A stretch of DNA of 64,000 nt from Prochlorococcus marinus XMU1410 (GTDB lineage Bacteria > Cyanobacteriota > Cyanobacteriia > PCC-6307 > Cyanobiaceae): contig NZ_JAAORH010000001.1 in NCBI RefSeq assembly GCF_017696085.1, positions 248,001 through 312,000 of the forward strand, in the 5' to 3' direction. How positions within the stretch are numbered: the stretch's first letter is position 1; every line of letters begins with the position of its first letter. The notes under the pieces are model-generated. The model searched no databases and was not told the origin of the DNA. It saw only the letters and a program-made list of their open reading frames with translations. The position numbers and the translations under genes were made by a program. Shown here in pieces: positions 18,551 through 27,828 of this stretch.

Positions 18551-19384
18551 ATGCAAGATATAAAAAAATTTTGGCTTGAAAAATTTGATTGTTTTTCTGT
18601 CACCGGAAAAGATGCTAAGAAATTTTTAAATGGAATAACAACAAGTAATATTCTTAATTCAGAAAATAAAGTTATCAAAACTTGTTGGCTAACTCCAAAT
18701 GGAGTTCTAAGGGCATTAATTGAAATCATTGTTTTAGAAAGAAACTTAGAAGTAATTATCTTGTTGGGCAACTCTCATGAAATAATTGATTACTTTAATC
18801 AAATTATTTTTCCAGCGGATGATGTACTTTTAAGTGAACCTTTCTTGGTAAATAGAATTCAGGAAATTGATGAATTTAATTCATGGAGAACTTACCCGCC
18901 AATTTTCTTCAAAAGAGAAGACAAAGAATTTGAAATATATAAAAATAAACTAAATTTACTAAATCCCAATGATTTAAAACTTTGGAAGATTAATCAGGCA
19001 ATTCCCTCATTTGAAATGGAAATAAATGGAAAAAATAATCCTCTTGAGCTTGGATTACAAGATCTTATAGATTTTGATAAAGGTTGTTATTTAGGACAAG
19101 AAACAATGTCAAAAATAAAAAATGTTTCTTCTTTAAAACAGGAAATTAGAATTTGGAAATCATTTGAATCTAATTTTAATTTAGACGTTGAAGATAAAAA
19201 TTTATACATAGACTCAACCAAGGATATTTCTGTAGGCAAAATCACTAGTTTTTTTATATCAGATTCTCAAATAAAAGGTTTAGCAATGATAAAAAGAAAA
19301 TATTTAGAGGAAGGAAGTTATTTTTTTTCAGAAATTTTTGGGAAAATTATTATAAATAAATCTGTAGGATCAATTTTTCTTTAA
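18551..19384 (+). CDS. YgfZ/GcvT-like folate-binding protein
   Basis: The 277-residue protein carries the YgfZ signature KGCYLGQE near residue 178 and an N-terminal GcvT-like fold (VTGKDAKKFLNGITTSNI). Family members bind tetrahydrofolate and assist Fe-S cluster maturation or repair. It is co-directional with pyrE (10-bp gap). Its last 15 bp overlap the end of the convergent TM0106-like gene. Confidence 0.87.
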   Translation: MQDIKKFWLEKFDCFSVTGKDAKKFLNGITTSNILNSENKVIKTCWLTPNGVLRALIEIIVLERNLEVIILLGNSHEIIDYFNQIIFPADDVLLSEPFLVNRIQEIDEFNSWRTYPPIFFKREDKEFEIYKNKLNLLNPNDLKLWKINQAIPSFEMEINGKNNPLELGLQDLIDFDKGCYLGQETMSKIKNVSSLKQEIRIWKSFESNFNLDVEDKNLYIDSTKDISVGKITSFFISDSQIKGLAMIKRKYLEEGSYFFSEIFGKIIINKSVGSIFL

Positions 19385-20788
19385 TTGATTTTTGATTAAA
19401 TATTCTGCAATTTTTAGAGTAGCCAAACAATCATCTTTGTTATATTGGATAATTTTCTCTAGAAATTTTTCGTTTTCTGTAATTTGATATTGAATCCACC
19501 AATAAAGGGCTTTCGAGCCACTTACATTTTTCTGCATCCATTCAAATCCAAGCCAATTAGAAACAGTTTTTAAGCCGTAGTTTTTTAGTGGTAATATCCA
19601 TGACTTTCGTATTAAGGTATGTAAGTCTATAAATCTTGAGGCAAGTGAATGAATTTCTTCAGAAGTAAAATTTAGGTTTTTAGCAATATTAATTATTGCT
19701 ATCTTTTCAGTTTCTCCGTAATGTAAAACTGGCCATTCCTTTTGTGAGAAAAGTATTTCAATAATTTTCCTGTAAAATTCTCCTTTATTGTTTTTGAGAT
19801 TGAGAATTGGCTCATAAATAAGATCTTCTTTTTTTGTAAACAAATTATTTATTTTTAAAAACCCATATAAAAAGTCATGCTTATCATCTGGATTTGACTC
19901 AATATCAAATATAAAAAATCCCAAACATGTTTTTTCTAGTAGATCGTTAGTATCATTTTTATTGGAAATGCGATATGGTTCCCCAGAAATATAAGCTTGT
20001 GCTTGCTTTATAAATACTGACGCTTTTTCATACTTTTGATCGTTGAATTTAATTAATTTCTCTCCAAGTTTTTTTTCGCTATATGAAGCTAATGTTTGGG
20101 TATCAGATATTCCATTTTTTATGAGTAATGAGGCCGTTTTTGATCCTATCCCATCTATATCTGTTAGATATCCATTTTCTTTTGCTTCTATGTCACAAAA
20201 TTTTTGCCATGAACAAATAGTACATTTTTTTCTGTCTTGAGTTATTTCTGGCATAAACCCCTCCAAGCATTCATTCAAACTTAATAAAACATTTAAAACC
20301 TTTTTTCTTAATTTTTTATTTAAATAAATTTCTTCAACATTAATTTTTTTATTAAAACTAGAAATGACTAATCCTTTTTCAATTTTAGATTCTTGAAAAG
20401 ATTCCAACAGCATGGAACTAAAAGCTAAGTCGAATAAATGTTCTTTAGTGGTTTTATGGCCTAACTTATAAACAGCAGGTAAGTATTTATATTGTCCCCA
20501 TTTACTTTTACCTTTAGTCTTTACAAGTAATTGTGGACGTATTTCTGCGTTAATATTTTGGAAAATATTCCCTTTGATTTTTAATCCCACTACCCCTTGA
20601 TAACCATTTTCGCAGGCCTTTAATCCTGTATATATTTCGCTGTTACAAAACTTAGAGAAAATTTGAAACTGATTAATTTTATCTATAGCTTTATGGGGAG
20701 ACCAAACTTCACAAGATTTTTTACCCTTAAAATCCAGCCAAGCTTTTCTTTTGCATCTTGTAAAACTTTTTAAATGTAGAGAATTCAA
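19370..20788 (-). CDS. TM0106-type RecB-like protein with DEDD exonuclease-like domain
   Basis: The 472-residue protein has three parts. An N-terminal RecB/Cas4-like module (1-200) carries cysteines C12, C189, C192 and C198, spaced C-xn-C-x2-C-x5-C like the Fe-S clusters of Cas4 and AddB. A helix-hairpin-helix-like segment follows (about 209-230, IDGIGSKTASLLIKNG). The C-terminal RNase H-fold domain shows D295-I-E297 and Y449xxxD453 (DEDDy-like). The positions where PD-(D/E)XK nucleases carry an acidic residue and (D/E)xK read Q86 and V106-Y-K108, so the first nuclease site may be inactive. The frame starts at TTG. Function is unknown; DNA repair is plausible. Confidence 0.8.
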   Translation of the reverse strand: MNSLHLKSFTRCKRKAWLDFKGKKSCEVWSPHKAIDKINQFQIFSKFCNSEIYTGLKACENGYQGVVGLKIKGNIFQNINAEIRPQLLVKTKGKSKWGQYKYLPAVYKLGHKTTKEHLFDLAFSSMLLESFQESKIEKGLVISSFNKKINVEEIYLNKKLRKKVLNVLLSLNECLEGFMPEITQDRKKCTICSWQKFCDIEAKENGYLTDIDGIGSKTASLLIKNGISDTQTLASYSEKKLGEKLIKFNDQKYEKASVFIKQAQAYISGEPYRISNKNDTNDLLEKTCLGFFIFDIESNPDDKHDFLYGFLKINNLFTKKEDLIYEPILNLKNNKGEFYRKIIEILFSQKEWPVLHYGETEKIAIINIAKNLNFTSEEIHSLASRFIDLHTLIRKSWILPLKNYGLKTVSNWLGFEWMQKNVSGSKALYWWIQYQITENEKFLEKIIQYNKDDCLATLKIAEYLIKNQLKKN

Positions 20789-20868
20789 ATTTTTTTTTAA
20801 AGGCGGTTTTAAAATTTACTCATATAAATTAGTATAGATAATTAGAAGAAATCAAGGAAATTTTAAAT

Positions 20869-22323
20869 TTGACAGCTGATAAATTAGATAAGATAAAATT
20901 TGGAACCGATGGGTGGAGAGGAATTATTGGATTTGATTTTAATTTATCCAATCTTTCAAGAGTTGTAGTCGCTGCATGTCAAGAGTTGCATTATCAATAC
21001 TATAAAGAAGTTAATTCAAAGAAAATTATTATTGGATATGATCGTAGATTTATGGCTTGTGAATTTGCAAAGGAAATAGTGCCTTTTGTAAGAGGCGCTG
21101 GTTTCGAACCGATCTTATCTGATAGCTTTGTTACAACACCCTCTTGTAGTTTCTATGCCAAAGAAGTTGGTTGTCTTGGGGCGTTAGTAATTACAGCGAG
21201 TCATAATCCATATAATTGGCTGGGTCTGAAAATAAAGAGCTTTAATGGATGTTCTGTTGACGAATCTTTTACAAGTGAAGTTGAAAAAAGATTAATGCTT
21301 GGAAATTCAATTGAAAAAATAGATGGTGTTAATCAATTGGTAGATATTAAGAAATTTCATTTAGATAGAATTAAATCCCTTTTTGATATTGACTTTATTT
21401 CCAACAGATTGAAAAAAATGAAATTGAGAATTTTTGTAGACTCTATGCATGGTTCAGCTGCAAATTGTATGGCTGAGATTTTTGCTTCTAACGATCTAGA
21501 AGTTATTTCAGAAATCAGAAATGATGCTGATGCTTTTTTTGGAGGAAAACCGCCTGAACCTCTTATGAATTATGCAGATGATCTAAATCAAGTACTAATG
21601 AAAAATTCAACAAATGAATTGAAAACTCTAGGAATTATATTTGATGGTGATGGTGATAGAATTGCGGCAATTGATGAAAAAGGAAGATACTCTAGTACTC
21701 AAGATTTATTACCATACTTTATTAGCTATTTGGGCGAAATTAAAAAAAATTCTTATCCAGTTTTAAAGACTGTTAGTGGTTCAGATATTATTAAAAATAT
21801 ATCAGAGAGTCAAAATAGAGAAGTTTTTGAACTTCCAGTTGGCTTTAAATATATTGCTGAAAAAATGATTAAAGAGAAAATATTTATTGGAGGAGAGGAA
21901 TCTGGGGGAGTTGGTTTTGGTGATTTTATGCCTGAAAGAGATGCTCTATATGCAGCGATGGTTTTATTAAATGGAATTGCTGAAAAATCTCAATATTTAT
22001 ATGAAACTTTAGATGAAATTCAAGAGAATTTTGGGCCAAGTTTTTATAAAAGAATTGATATTAAATTTCCAAATCAGTCAGAAAAAAATAACGTCAAAGA
22101 ATTTATCATAGATAATATTCCTGAGAATATTAATAATCACAAGTTAAAAAGTATCTCAAAGATCGATGGAATAAAGTTGAGAATTGATAAAAATTTTTGG
22201 CTTCTTTTTAGGTTTTCAGGAACGGAACCTCTTTTAAGGTTATATTGTGAAGCACCAAAAGAATCTTATTTAGATGAGTTATTAGAGTGGGGTCAAGTAT
22301 TTATAAATTTGGCAGGAAAATAA
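20869..22323 (+). CDS. Phosphoglucomutase/phosphomannomutase family protein
   Basis: The 484-residue alpha-D-phosphohexomutase has all four family loops: FGTDGWRG at the N-terminus, catalytic TASHNP with S111, metal-binding FDGDGDR, sugar-binding GGEESGGVG, and the C-terminal phosphate loop RFSGTEPLLRLY. It would interconvert hexose 1- and 6-phosphates for glycogen, glucosylglycerol or cell-wall sugars. Start is TTG at 20869, preceded by AAGGAAA at a reasonable distance; no in-frame ATG fits the family N-terminus better. The rdgB-like gene follows directly. Confidence 0.93.
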   Translation: MTADKLDKIKFGTDGWRGIIGFDFNLSNLSRVVVAACQELHYQYYKEVNSKKIIIGYDRRFMACEFAKEIVPFVRGAGFEPILSDSFVTTPSCSFYAKEVGCLGALVITASHNPYNWLGLKIKSFNGCSVDESFTSEVEKRLMLGNSIEKIDGVNQLVDIKKFHLDRIKSLFDIDFISNRLKKMKLRIFVDSMHGSAANCMAEIFASNDLEVISEIRNDADAFFGGKPPEPLMNYADDLNQVLMKNSTNELKTLGIIFDGDGDRIAAIDEKGRYSSTQDLLPYFISYLGEIKKNSYPVLKTVSGSDIIKNISESQNREVFELPVGFKYIAEKMIKEKIFIGGEESGGVGFGDFMPERDALYAAMVLLNGIAEKSQYLYETLDEIQENFGPSFYKRIDIKFPNQSEKNNVKEFIIDNIPENINNHKLKSISKIDGIKLRIDKNFWLLFRFSGTEPLLRLYCEAPKESYLDELLEWGQVFINLAGK

Positions 22324-22325
22324 GG

Positions 22326-22901
22326 ATGAAAAATTTATATTTAGCGAGTAAGAATAAAGGTAAAATCGAAGAATATAAGAAATTGCTTGCTGGTGTTAAT
22401 TGTAAATTATTACTCCAGCCAGAATCATTAGAGGTTGATGAGGATGGACTCACATTTAGAGATAATGCAATTAAAAAAGCTAGTGAAGTTTCGAAAAAAA
22501 CAAATAATTTCTCAATAGCAGATGATTCAGGAATTTGTATCGAATCACTACATGGTAAGCCTGGCATTTACTCATCTAGATATGCAGAAAATGATCAGAA
22601 GAGAATTGAACGAGTTTTAAAAGAACTTGATGGAGTTCAAAATAGAAGTGCTTTCTTTATTGCCAATATTTGTGTTTGTTCCCCAAATGGTGAAGTGATT
22701 ATTGAATCTGAGGCCAAATGTCATGGCAATATTATTTTAAACCCAAGAGGGAAAGGTGGTTTTGGGTATGACCCAATTTTTGAGGAGAGTTATACCAGAT
22801 TAACTTTCGCAGAAATGAGTAATGATATTAAAGACTCTTGTAGTCATAGAGGTAAAGCATTAAAAAAAATTATTCCAAATTTAATTGAAATTTTTTCTTA
22901 A
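22326..22901 (+). CDS. rdgB: RdgB/HAM1-type dITP/XTP pyrophosphatase
   Basis: This 191-residue enzyme cleans the nucleotide pool of dITP and XTP. Motifs are LASKNKGKIEEYK at the N-terminus, SIADDSGICIESLHGKPGIYS with the catalytic aspartates, GKGGFGYDPIF and SHRGKALKK. I chose the ATG at 22326 because the family begins exactly there. A longer in-frame start at 22287 would add 13 unmatched residues and overlap the mutase gene by 37 bp. It is 2 bp downstream of the mutase stop. Confidence 0.94.
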   Translation: MKNLYLASKNKGKIEEYKKLLAGVNCKLLLQPESLEVDEDGLTFRDNAIKKASEVSKKTNNFSIADDSGICIESLHGKPGIYSSRYAENDQKRIERVLKELDGVQNRSAFFIANICVCSPNGEVIIESEAKCHGNIILNPRGKGGFGYDPIFEESYTRLTFAEMSNDIKDSCSHRGKALKKIIPNLIEIFS

Positions 22902-22903
22902 AT

Positions 22904-24421
22904 TCAATTTACCCAAGATCCATGAAGGCCATGAGGAATTGAAATGGGTAATTCATAAACAGCTAATTCTTTTAAGTCTTTTGCGTCTAATATCACTAAA
23001 TCGCTTCCTCTTCTTTCTCCATTCCATAGAAGTATAAATAAAAATCCCTCATCTTCTTTTGAAGAGTTTTCTGATGGAACCATAATTGGTTCACTTACGA
23101 ATCCACTTGGACCTGCTGACCAATAAATCTCTTCCTTAGTAGTTAAATTTATTTTTTTTATTGCTTGAAGTGGAGCGTTCCCCAGCTTTTGAGATGTGCT
23201 TGCCATCCAACTAAAAGTTGCTTTTAATCCTAAGTTTTTAGGATTAACAACAGCAAATTCACAACATTGTTCACTTAAAGTTTCAAGTTCACTTGTTTTT
23301 TTCTTAAGATCAATAATTGATCTTTTCAGCTTTCCTTCTGGATATTTATCAAAGTCAATATCCCTAAAATTCTCGTCTGGACCAACTGATGGGAAATCAT
23401 CATAAAAAATACTATCCAATACAATTTTGGAATCTTTTTCAAATGCATTTACATGATGAAAAACGAATCCTTCTGGAGCATCTATTGTTAACGGTGGCTG
23501 ACCTCTAAATAATCCACTCTCTCTGGGGATGATAAAAAACTTTGCCTTTTTATTTGGGTTTGATTTTAGACATTGTGCTGCTCCTTTTTGACCCATTACA
23601 AATGGAAGAGGATTGAAATCAATAGCATTCTGTAAAAATATTGCCCAATTAGTTGTAATTGCGAAATCATGAAGGAATGCAAAGCCATTAAAGGTATCTT
23701 TTCTATCGAAAATTAGCTCTCCAGAATTTGTACCAGTATTATTAAATTCCATTAATCTAATGGTACTTTTTGGCCCGGTTTGCACTCCAAAAGTAACTAA
23801 AAGTTCTGAAGATGCATTTGAGTTAAGGTCTGTTTTGGGATGGGCACTGAATGCTTCGTTAGGGTTGAGTACTCCTTTTAATGTTGTTAAACCAATAGTG
23901 TCAAGACTATTAGGATCGATTGCATGTGGACCGGCTGCTTCCCATAATGCGAGAATTTCATCTCCTAATTTAATGACATGAGTATTAGCGATATTCTTGA
24001 ATTTTAGATCTAATGCATTATTTAAAATCCCTCCATTTTTTTGTGTCCCAAAAACACCTCTATAAATAAATTTATTTACTTTTTCTTCTTCCAAGAAGCC
24101 TTTAGTTTTAACAAATCTATTTGTTAAGAATGGCTGACCATTTTCGAATTTTATGGATGTTATCATTCCATCACCATCAAATGGATGATGAACCCATTGT
24201 CCACCTCTCTCTAATATTCCTGGTCCATTTCTTAATAATGTTCCATTCAAATTTTTAATATTATTACCTTTGCTAATTTTTAGAAGTTCCTTTGTTAGCT
24301 CTTTTTCTACATTTTGATAAGCACTTGACCAATCTTCTTTGTTAAAACCTTTAAATTTATCAATTTTTTTATCTTGTAAATTAGTCACAACAAAATAATC
24401 ACTTTTTTCTATCTTCGCCAA
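22904..24421 (-). CDS. Carotenoid cleavage oxygenase (RPE65 family)
   Basis: The 505-residue non-heme iron dioxygenase has the histidine-bearing blocks of the family: an N-terminal WVHHPFDGDGM, then NTHVIKLGD, FLHDFAIT, FHHVNAFE and a C-terminal IPHGLHGSW. These supply the four iron-ligand histidines. Cyanobacterial relatives cleave carotenoids or apocarotenals, for instance to retinal; the substrate cannot be told here. The start is TTG (TTG GCG AAG), with no alternative ATG before about residue 95. It is tail-to-tail with the rdgB-like gene, 2 bp apart. Confidence 0.92.
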   Translation of the reverse strand: MAKIEKSDYFVVTNLQDKKIDKFKGFNKEDWSSAYQNVEKELTKELLKISKGNNIKNLNGTLLRNGPGILERGGQWVHHPFDGDGMITSIKFENGQPFLTNRFVKTKGFLEEEKVNKFIYRGVFGTQKNGGILNNALDLKFKNIANTHVIKLGDEILALWEAAGPHAIDPNSLDTIGLTTLKGVLNPNEAFSAHPKTDLNSNASSELLVTFGVQTGPKSTIRLMEFNNTGTNSGELIFDRKDTFNGFAFLHDFAITTNWAIFLQNAIDFNPLPFVMGQKGAAQCLKSNPNKKAKFFIIPRESGLFRGQPPLTIDAPEGFVFHHVNAFEKDSKIVLDSIFYDDFPSVGPDENFRDIDFDKYPEGKLKRSIIDLKKKTSELETLSEQCCEFAVVNPKNLGLKATFSWMASTSQKLGNAPLQAIKKINLTTKEEIYWSAGPSGFVSEPIMVPSENSSKEDEGFLFILLWNGERRGSDLVILDAKDLKELAVYELPISIPHGLHGSWVN

Positions 24422-24461
24422 AAATCAACTGAATTGTGGCTGATTCGAAAAAATTCCTATT

Positions 24462-25067
24462 TTATTGTTTTTCTAACATTCCTTTACTGCTTGGAATTGA
24501 ATCAGATCTTCTTGGATCTATTTCGGTAGCCATTCTCATTGCTCTTGAAAAAGCTTTAAAGCACGCCTCAACTATGTGATGTGAATTACTGCCTCGTATT
24601 TGATTTATATGCAGAGTAATACCGCTGTTATTTACAAAGGCAATAAAAAACTCTCTTACTAGTTCAGTATCATAATTTCCTATTCTAGGCGCTTTTAATT
24701 GAAGATCATAAGATATATGCGGTCTACCAGAGCAGTCTAAAGTGACTTGAACTAATGCTTCATCTAATGGGGCAAAGAAATGTCCAAATCTGCTTATTCC
24801 TTTTCTTTCTCCCAAGGCTTTTGAAAATGCTTTGCCTAATGCGATTCCTACATCTTCATTTGTATGGTGATCATCAATATGGGTATCTCCAATTGCTTTT
24901 ATTTTTAAATCGAACAAACCATGACTGGATATTTGATGAAGCATATGATCTAAGAATGGAATCCCAGTATCAATCTCAGAAATTCCATTTCCATCTAAGT
25001 TTATAAATACAGAAATATCTGTTTCATTGGTTTTTCTTTTTATTTCAGATTGCCTTAGAGATGACAT
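24462..25067 (-). CDS. hisB: Imidazoleglycerol-phosphate dehydratase
   Basis: The 201-residue monofunctional enzyme performs the sixth step of histidine synthesis. The Mn-binding histidine clusters are [11 protein letters not shown] with [10 protein letters not shown] in the first half, and [17 protein letters not shown] in the second. Length fits the monofunctional bacterial/plant form. It is downstream of fabI with a 20-bp gap, so the two genes are probably co-transcribed despite unrelated pathways. Confidence 0.96.
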   Translation of the reverse strand: MSSLRQSEIKRKTNETDISVFINLDGNGISEIDTGIPFLDHMLHQISSHGLFDLKIKAIGDTHIDDHHTNEDVGIALGKAFSKALGERKGISRFGHFFAPLDEALVQVTLDCSGRPHISYDLQLKAPRIGNYDTELVREFFIAFVNNSGITLHINQIRGSNSHHIVEACFKAFSRAMRMATEIDPRRSDSIPSSKGMLEKQ

Positions 25068-25087
25068 TTTTATGCAAAATACTTAGT

Positions 25088-25870
25088 TTACATTCCATTA
25101 ATGCAGTAACCCGCATCAACATAAATTGTTTGGCCTGAAATGCCGCTAGAGAGATCACTTAATAAAAAAGCAGCTGTATTACCTACTTCTGTTTGAGTGA
25201 CTGTTCTGCGTAAAGGAGCCTTTTCTTCAACATTGTGAATCATATCTAAAATGCCACCTATAGCAGAACTCGCAAGTGTTCTTATAGGCCCAGCACTTAT
25301 TGCGTTAACTCTGACTTGTTTTTCGGGACCAAGTTCTGCAGAAAGATATCTTACTGAAGCTTCTAAAGCTGCTTTAGCAACTCCCATCACGTTATAGTTA
25401 GGAATCGCCCTTTCTGAACCTAAATAAGTTAATGAGACAACTCCAGCACCCTCACTAAAAAGTGGTTTTGCTGCTTTACATAAAGGTGCTAACGAATAAG
25501 CACTTATATTAAGAGCCCTATCAAAACCCTCTGAAGTGGTAGCACTATAATCTCCAATCAATTCATCCCGTCCTGCAAATGCTAGGCAGTGAACTAATCC
25601 GTCAATTTGCCCCCAATTATCTTTTATATTTTTAAAGATTTCTTCAATTTGAGCTGGATTCTGAACATCAAGAGGTAAAAATAACGATGGGTTTAAAGGT
25701 TCAGTTAGTTCTCTAACTTTAGATTCGAATCTTCCCTTATCATCAGGCAAATATGTGATTCCAAGTTCTGCGCCAGCTTTTGAAAGTTGTTGAGCGATAC
25801 CCCATGCTATTGAACGATTGTTGGCAATTCCTGTAACAAGAATTTTTTTGCCAGTTAGATTTAGAAGCAT
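25088..25870 (-). CDS. fabI: Enoyl-[acyl-carrier-protein] reductase (NADH)
   Basis: The 260-residue SDR-fold enzyme reduces enoyl-ACP in each round of fatty-acid elongation. The N-terminal cofactor loop is TGIANNRSIAWGIA. The catalytic pair lies in YNVMGVAKAALEASVRYL (Y-x6-K), and the cofactor-binding AGPIRTLAS follows. Length is typical. It precedes hisB on the minus strand. Confidence 0.96.
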   Translation of the reverse strand: MLLNLTGKKILVTGIANNRSIAWGIAQQLSKAGAELGITYLPDDKGRFESKVRELTEPLNPSLFLPLDVQNPAQIEEIFKNIKDNWGQIDGLVHCLAFAGRDELIGDYSATTSEGFDRALNISAYSLAPLCKAAKPLFSEGAGVVSLTYLGSERAIPNYNVMGVAKAALEASVRYLSAELGPEKQVRVNAISAGPIRTLASSAIGGILDMIHNVEEKAPLRRTVTQTEVGNTAAFLLSDLSSGISGQTIYVDAGYCINGM

Positions 25871-25975
25871 TTTGTTTATTATTTCTATTATTCTCCTATA
25901 TAAAAGTACCTATATTTATGGATTGCTGCAAAATATACAATAATTTTCAAATATCAAAAAATTTTTAATTTGAAC

Positions 25976-26569
25976 ATGGTTAGAACAAATTCTATGGTTT
26001 TGGAATTAGGTTTTCAATTACCTAATTTCCAAATGTTAAATGCTAATTCTTCAAAAAATGAATATTTTAATTCTCATAATCTAGATAATCGGCATTTACT
26101 TTTAATGTTTATTTGTGCCCATTGCCCATTTGTTAAATATATTGAGAATCAAATTTTCACCTTAAGTAAAGAAATTGAAAATACAGTTCAAACAGTTGCA
26201 ATTTCTAGTAATGATATTGTCACTCATCCTTCAGATTCTCCTAAAAATTTGAGCTTACAAGCACAATCACAGGGATGGAGTTTCCCTTATCTATATGATG
26301 AAAATCAAAATTTTGCTAAGGAATTAAAAGCGGCTTGCACCCCAGATTTTTATCTTTTTTCAAATGAAGGAAATGGTGATTTTTTATTGTTTTATCATGG
26401 CCAATTAGACGATAGTAGACCAGGTAATGACATCCCTCTATCTGGAAAAGATTTGCGCTCTGCTGTAAAAGATTTGAATCAAGATAATTCTTATCCTTCA
26501 AATCAGATTCCTTCTTTAGGTTGCAATATAAAATGGACTCCTGGCAAAGAACCGAGTTGGTTTAAGTGA
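25976..26569 (+). CDS. Thioredoxin-fold redoxin with CAHC motif
   Basis: This 197-residue AhpC/TSA-type thioredoxin-fold protein has the active-site-like motif CAHCPFVKYIENQ near residue 43 and a CTPDFYLF segment containing the cis-proline region. It belongs to the family of thioredoxin-like proteins often annotated as thiol-disulfide isomerase or peroxiredoxin-like; the partner is unknown. I used ATG 25976 rather than a TTG two codons earlier. It is followed 53 bp later by the DegT-type gene on the same strand. Confidence 0.85.
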   Translation: MVRTNSMVLELGFQLPNFQMLNANSSKNEYFNSHNLDNRHLLLMFICAHCPFVKYIENQIFTLSKEIENTVQTVAISSNDIVTHPSDSPKNLSLQAQSQGWSFPYLYDENQNFAKELKAACTPDFYLFSNEGNGDFLLFYHGQLDDSRPGNDIPLSGKDLRSAVKDLNQDNSYPSNQIPSLGCNIKWTPGKEPSWFK

Positions 26570-26622
26570 ATTAAAATGTTTTTTTACCCATACAAATCTG
26601 GTTTAGGGTTAAGATATTCACT

Positions 26623-27828
26623 ATGCAAATACCTCCATTTACTTTAGATAGGCAGTTCCAAGAAATTGGTTCTGAAATTGAGAGTGAGGTTTTTAAAGTT
26701 TTAAAAGGGGGCCAGTATATTGGAGGACAAGAAATTGCTAAATTTGAGGAAAGTTTTTCTAATCTGATTGGTGTTAAAAATACTATTGGATGTAATAGTG
26801 GAACTGATGCTTTAGTTTTGGCTTTGCGCGCATTAGATATTGGTGTGGGTGACGAGGTTATTACCTCATCTTTTAGCTTTTTTGCCACTGCAGAGGCTAT
26901 TAGTGCAGTTGGCGCTAATCCTATTTTGGTAGATATAGATCCTGAAACTTATCTCATTAATACTGAACTAATAGAACAAGAAATAAATTCTAATACCAAG
27001 GCAATTATGCCAGTTCATCTATTTGGGAACGCAGTGAATATGACCTTTATAAAATCATTGGCCAACAAATATGACTTAAAAGTAATCGAAGATTGTGCTC
27101 AGGCAACATGCACAATGTGGCAAAATTCCAAAGTTGGTAGTATCGGTGACATAGGTTGTTTTAGCTTTTTCCCTACTAAAAATTTAGGAGCTGCTGGAGA
27201 TGGTGGAGCAGTAACAACTTCAGATCAGAAGATTGCAAATAAGATTAGAGAATTAGCTGTTCATGGTAGCCCATTAAGATATCACCATACTCAAATTGGA
27301 TATAACAGCAGACTTGATACCATTCAAGCCGCCATATTAAATATCAAAATTAAATATATTTCTAAGTGGATTAGTAATCGTCAAAAAATCGCTAATAATT
27401 ATCTAAATTTATTAGAAAAAAATCCATTTATTAGTTTTCCAAAAATTAGCTCTGATTCAATTTCCCATTCTTGGAATCAATTTGTCATCAAATTAAGAAA
27501 CGATAAATATTTTTTAAATGAAGATTATTCAAATTTATTTGATACTGATTGCAAAAAATACTATTCATTAAGGAATTTGGTAAAACAACAACTTTTTGAA
27601 AACGGTATTAATTCAATTATTTATTATCCAATTCCAATACACGCACAAATAGCTTACAAAAATAAAAATTTTTCTAGAACAAAACTCATAAATACAGATA
27701 GAATTTGTACAGAAGTTCTTAGTCTTCCAATGTTTCCGGAAATTTCTTATGAAGAGCAAGTTTATGTAGCAGAAAATTTAAATAAGGTTTTAAAGAATTG
27801 TATAGGGGAAATTCAAATTTCAGCATAA
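26623..27828 (+). CDS. DegT/DnrJ/EryC1/StrS family aminotransferase
   Basis: The 401-residue PLP enzyme has the sugar-aminotransferase fold: GCNSGTDALVLAL, DEVITSSFSFFATAEAI, VIEDCAQATCT and the PLP-binding lysine K186 in FFPTKNLGAAGDGG. Family members aminate keto-sugars of nucleotide sugars for surface polysaccharides. No other sugar-nucleotide gene is adjacent. The 3' end overlaps convergent phrB by 16 bp. Confidence 0.9.
   Translation: MQIPPFTLDRQFQEIGSEIESEVFKVLKGGQYIGGQEIAKFEESFSNLIGVKNTIGCNSGTDALVLALRALDIGVGDEVITSSFSFFATAEAISAVGANPILVDIDPETYLINTELIEQEINSNTKAIMPVHLFGNAVNMTFIKSLANKYDLKVIEDCAQATCTMWQNSKVGSIGDIGCFSFFPTKNLGAAGDGGAVTTSDQKIANKIRELAVHGSPLRYHHTQIGYNSRLDTIQAAILNIKIKYISKWISNRQKIANNYLNLLEKNPFISFPKISSDSISHSWNQFVIKLRNDKYFLNEDYSNLFDTDCKKYYSLRNLVKQQLFENGINSIIYYPIPIHAQIAYKNKNFSRTKLINTDRICTEVLSLPMFPEISYEEQVYVAENLNKVLKNCIGEIQISA

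Noticed and set aside
24755-25006. 83-codon open frame antisense to hisB
   Set aside because: The translation is low-complexity His/Leu/Phe-rich, mirroring hisB histidine codons; no start-site or motif support.
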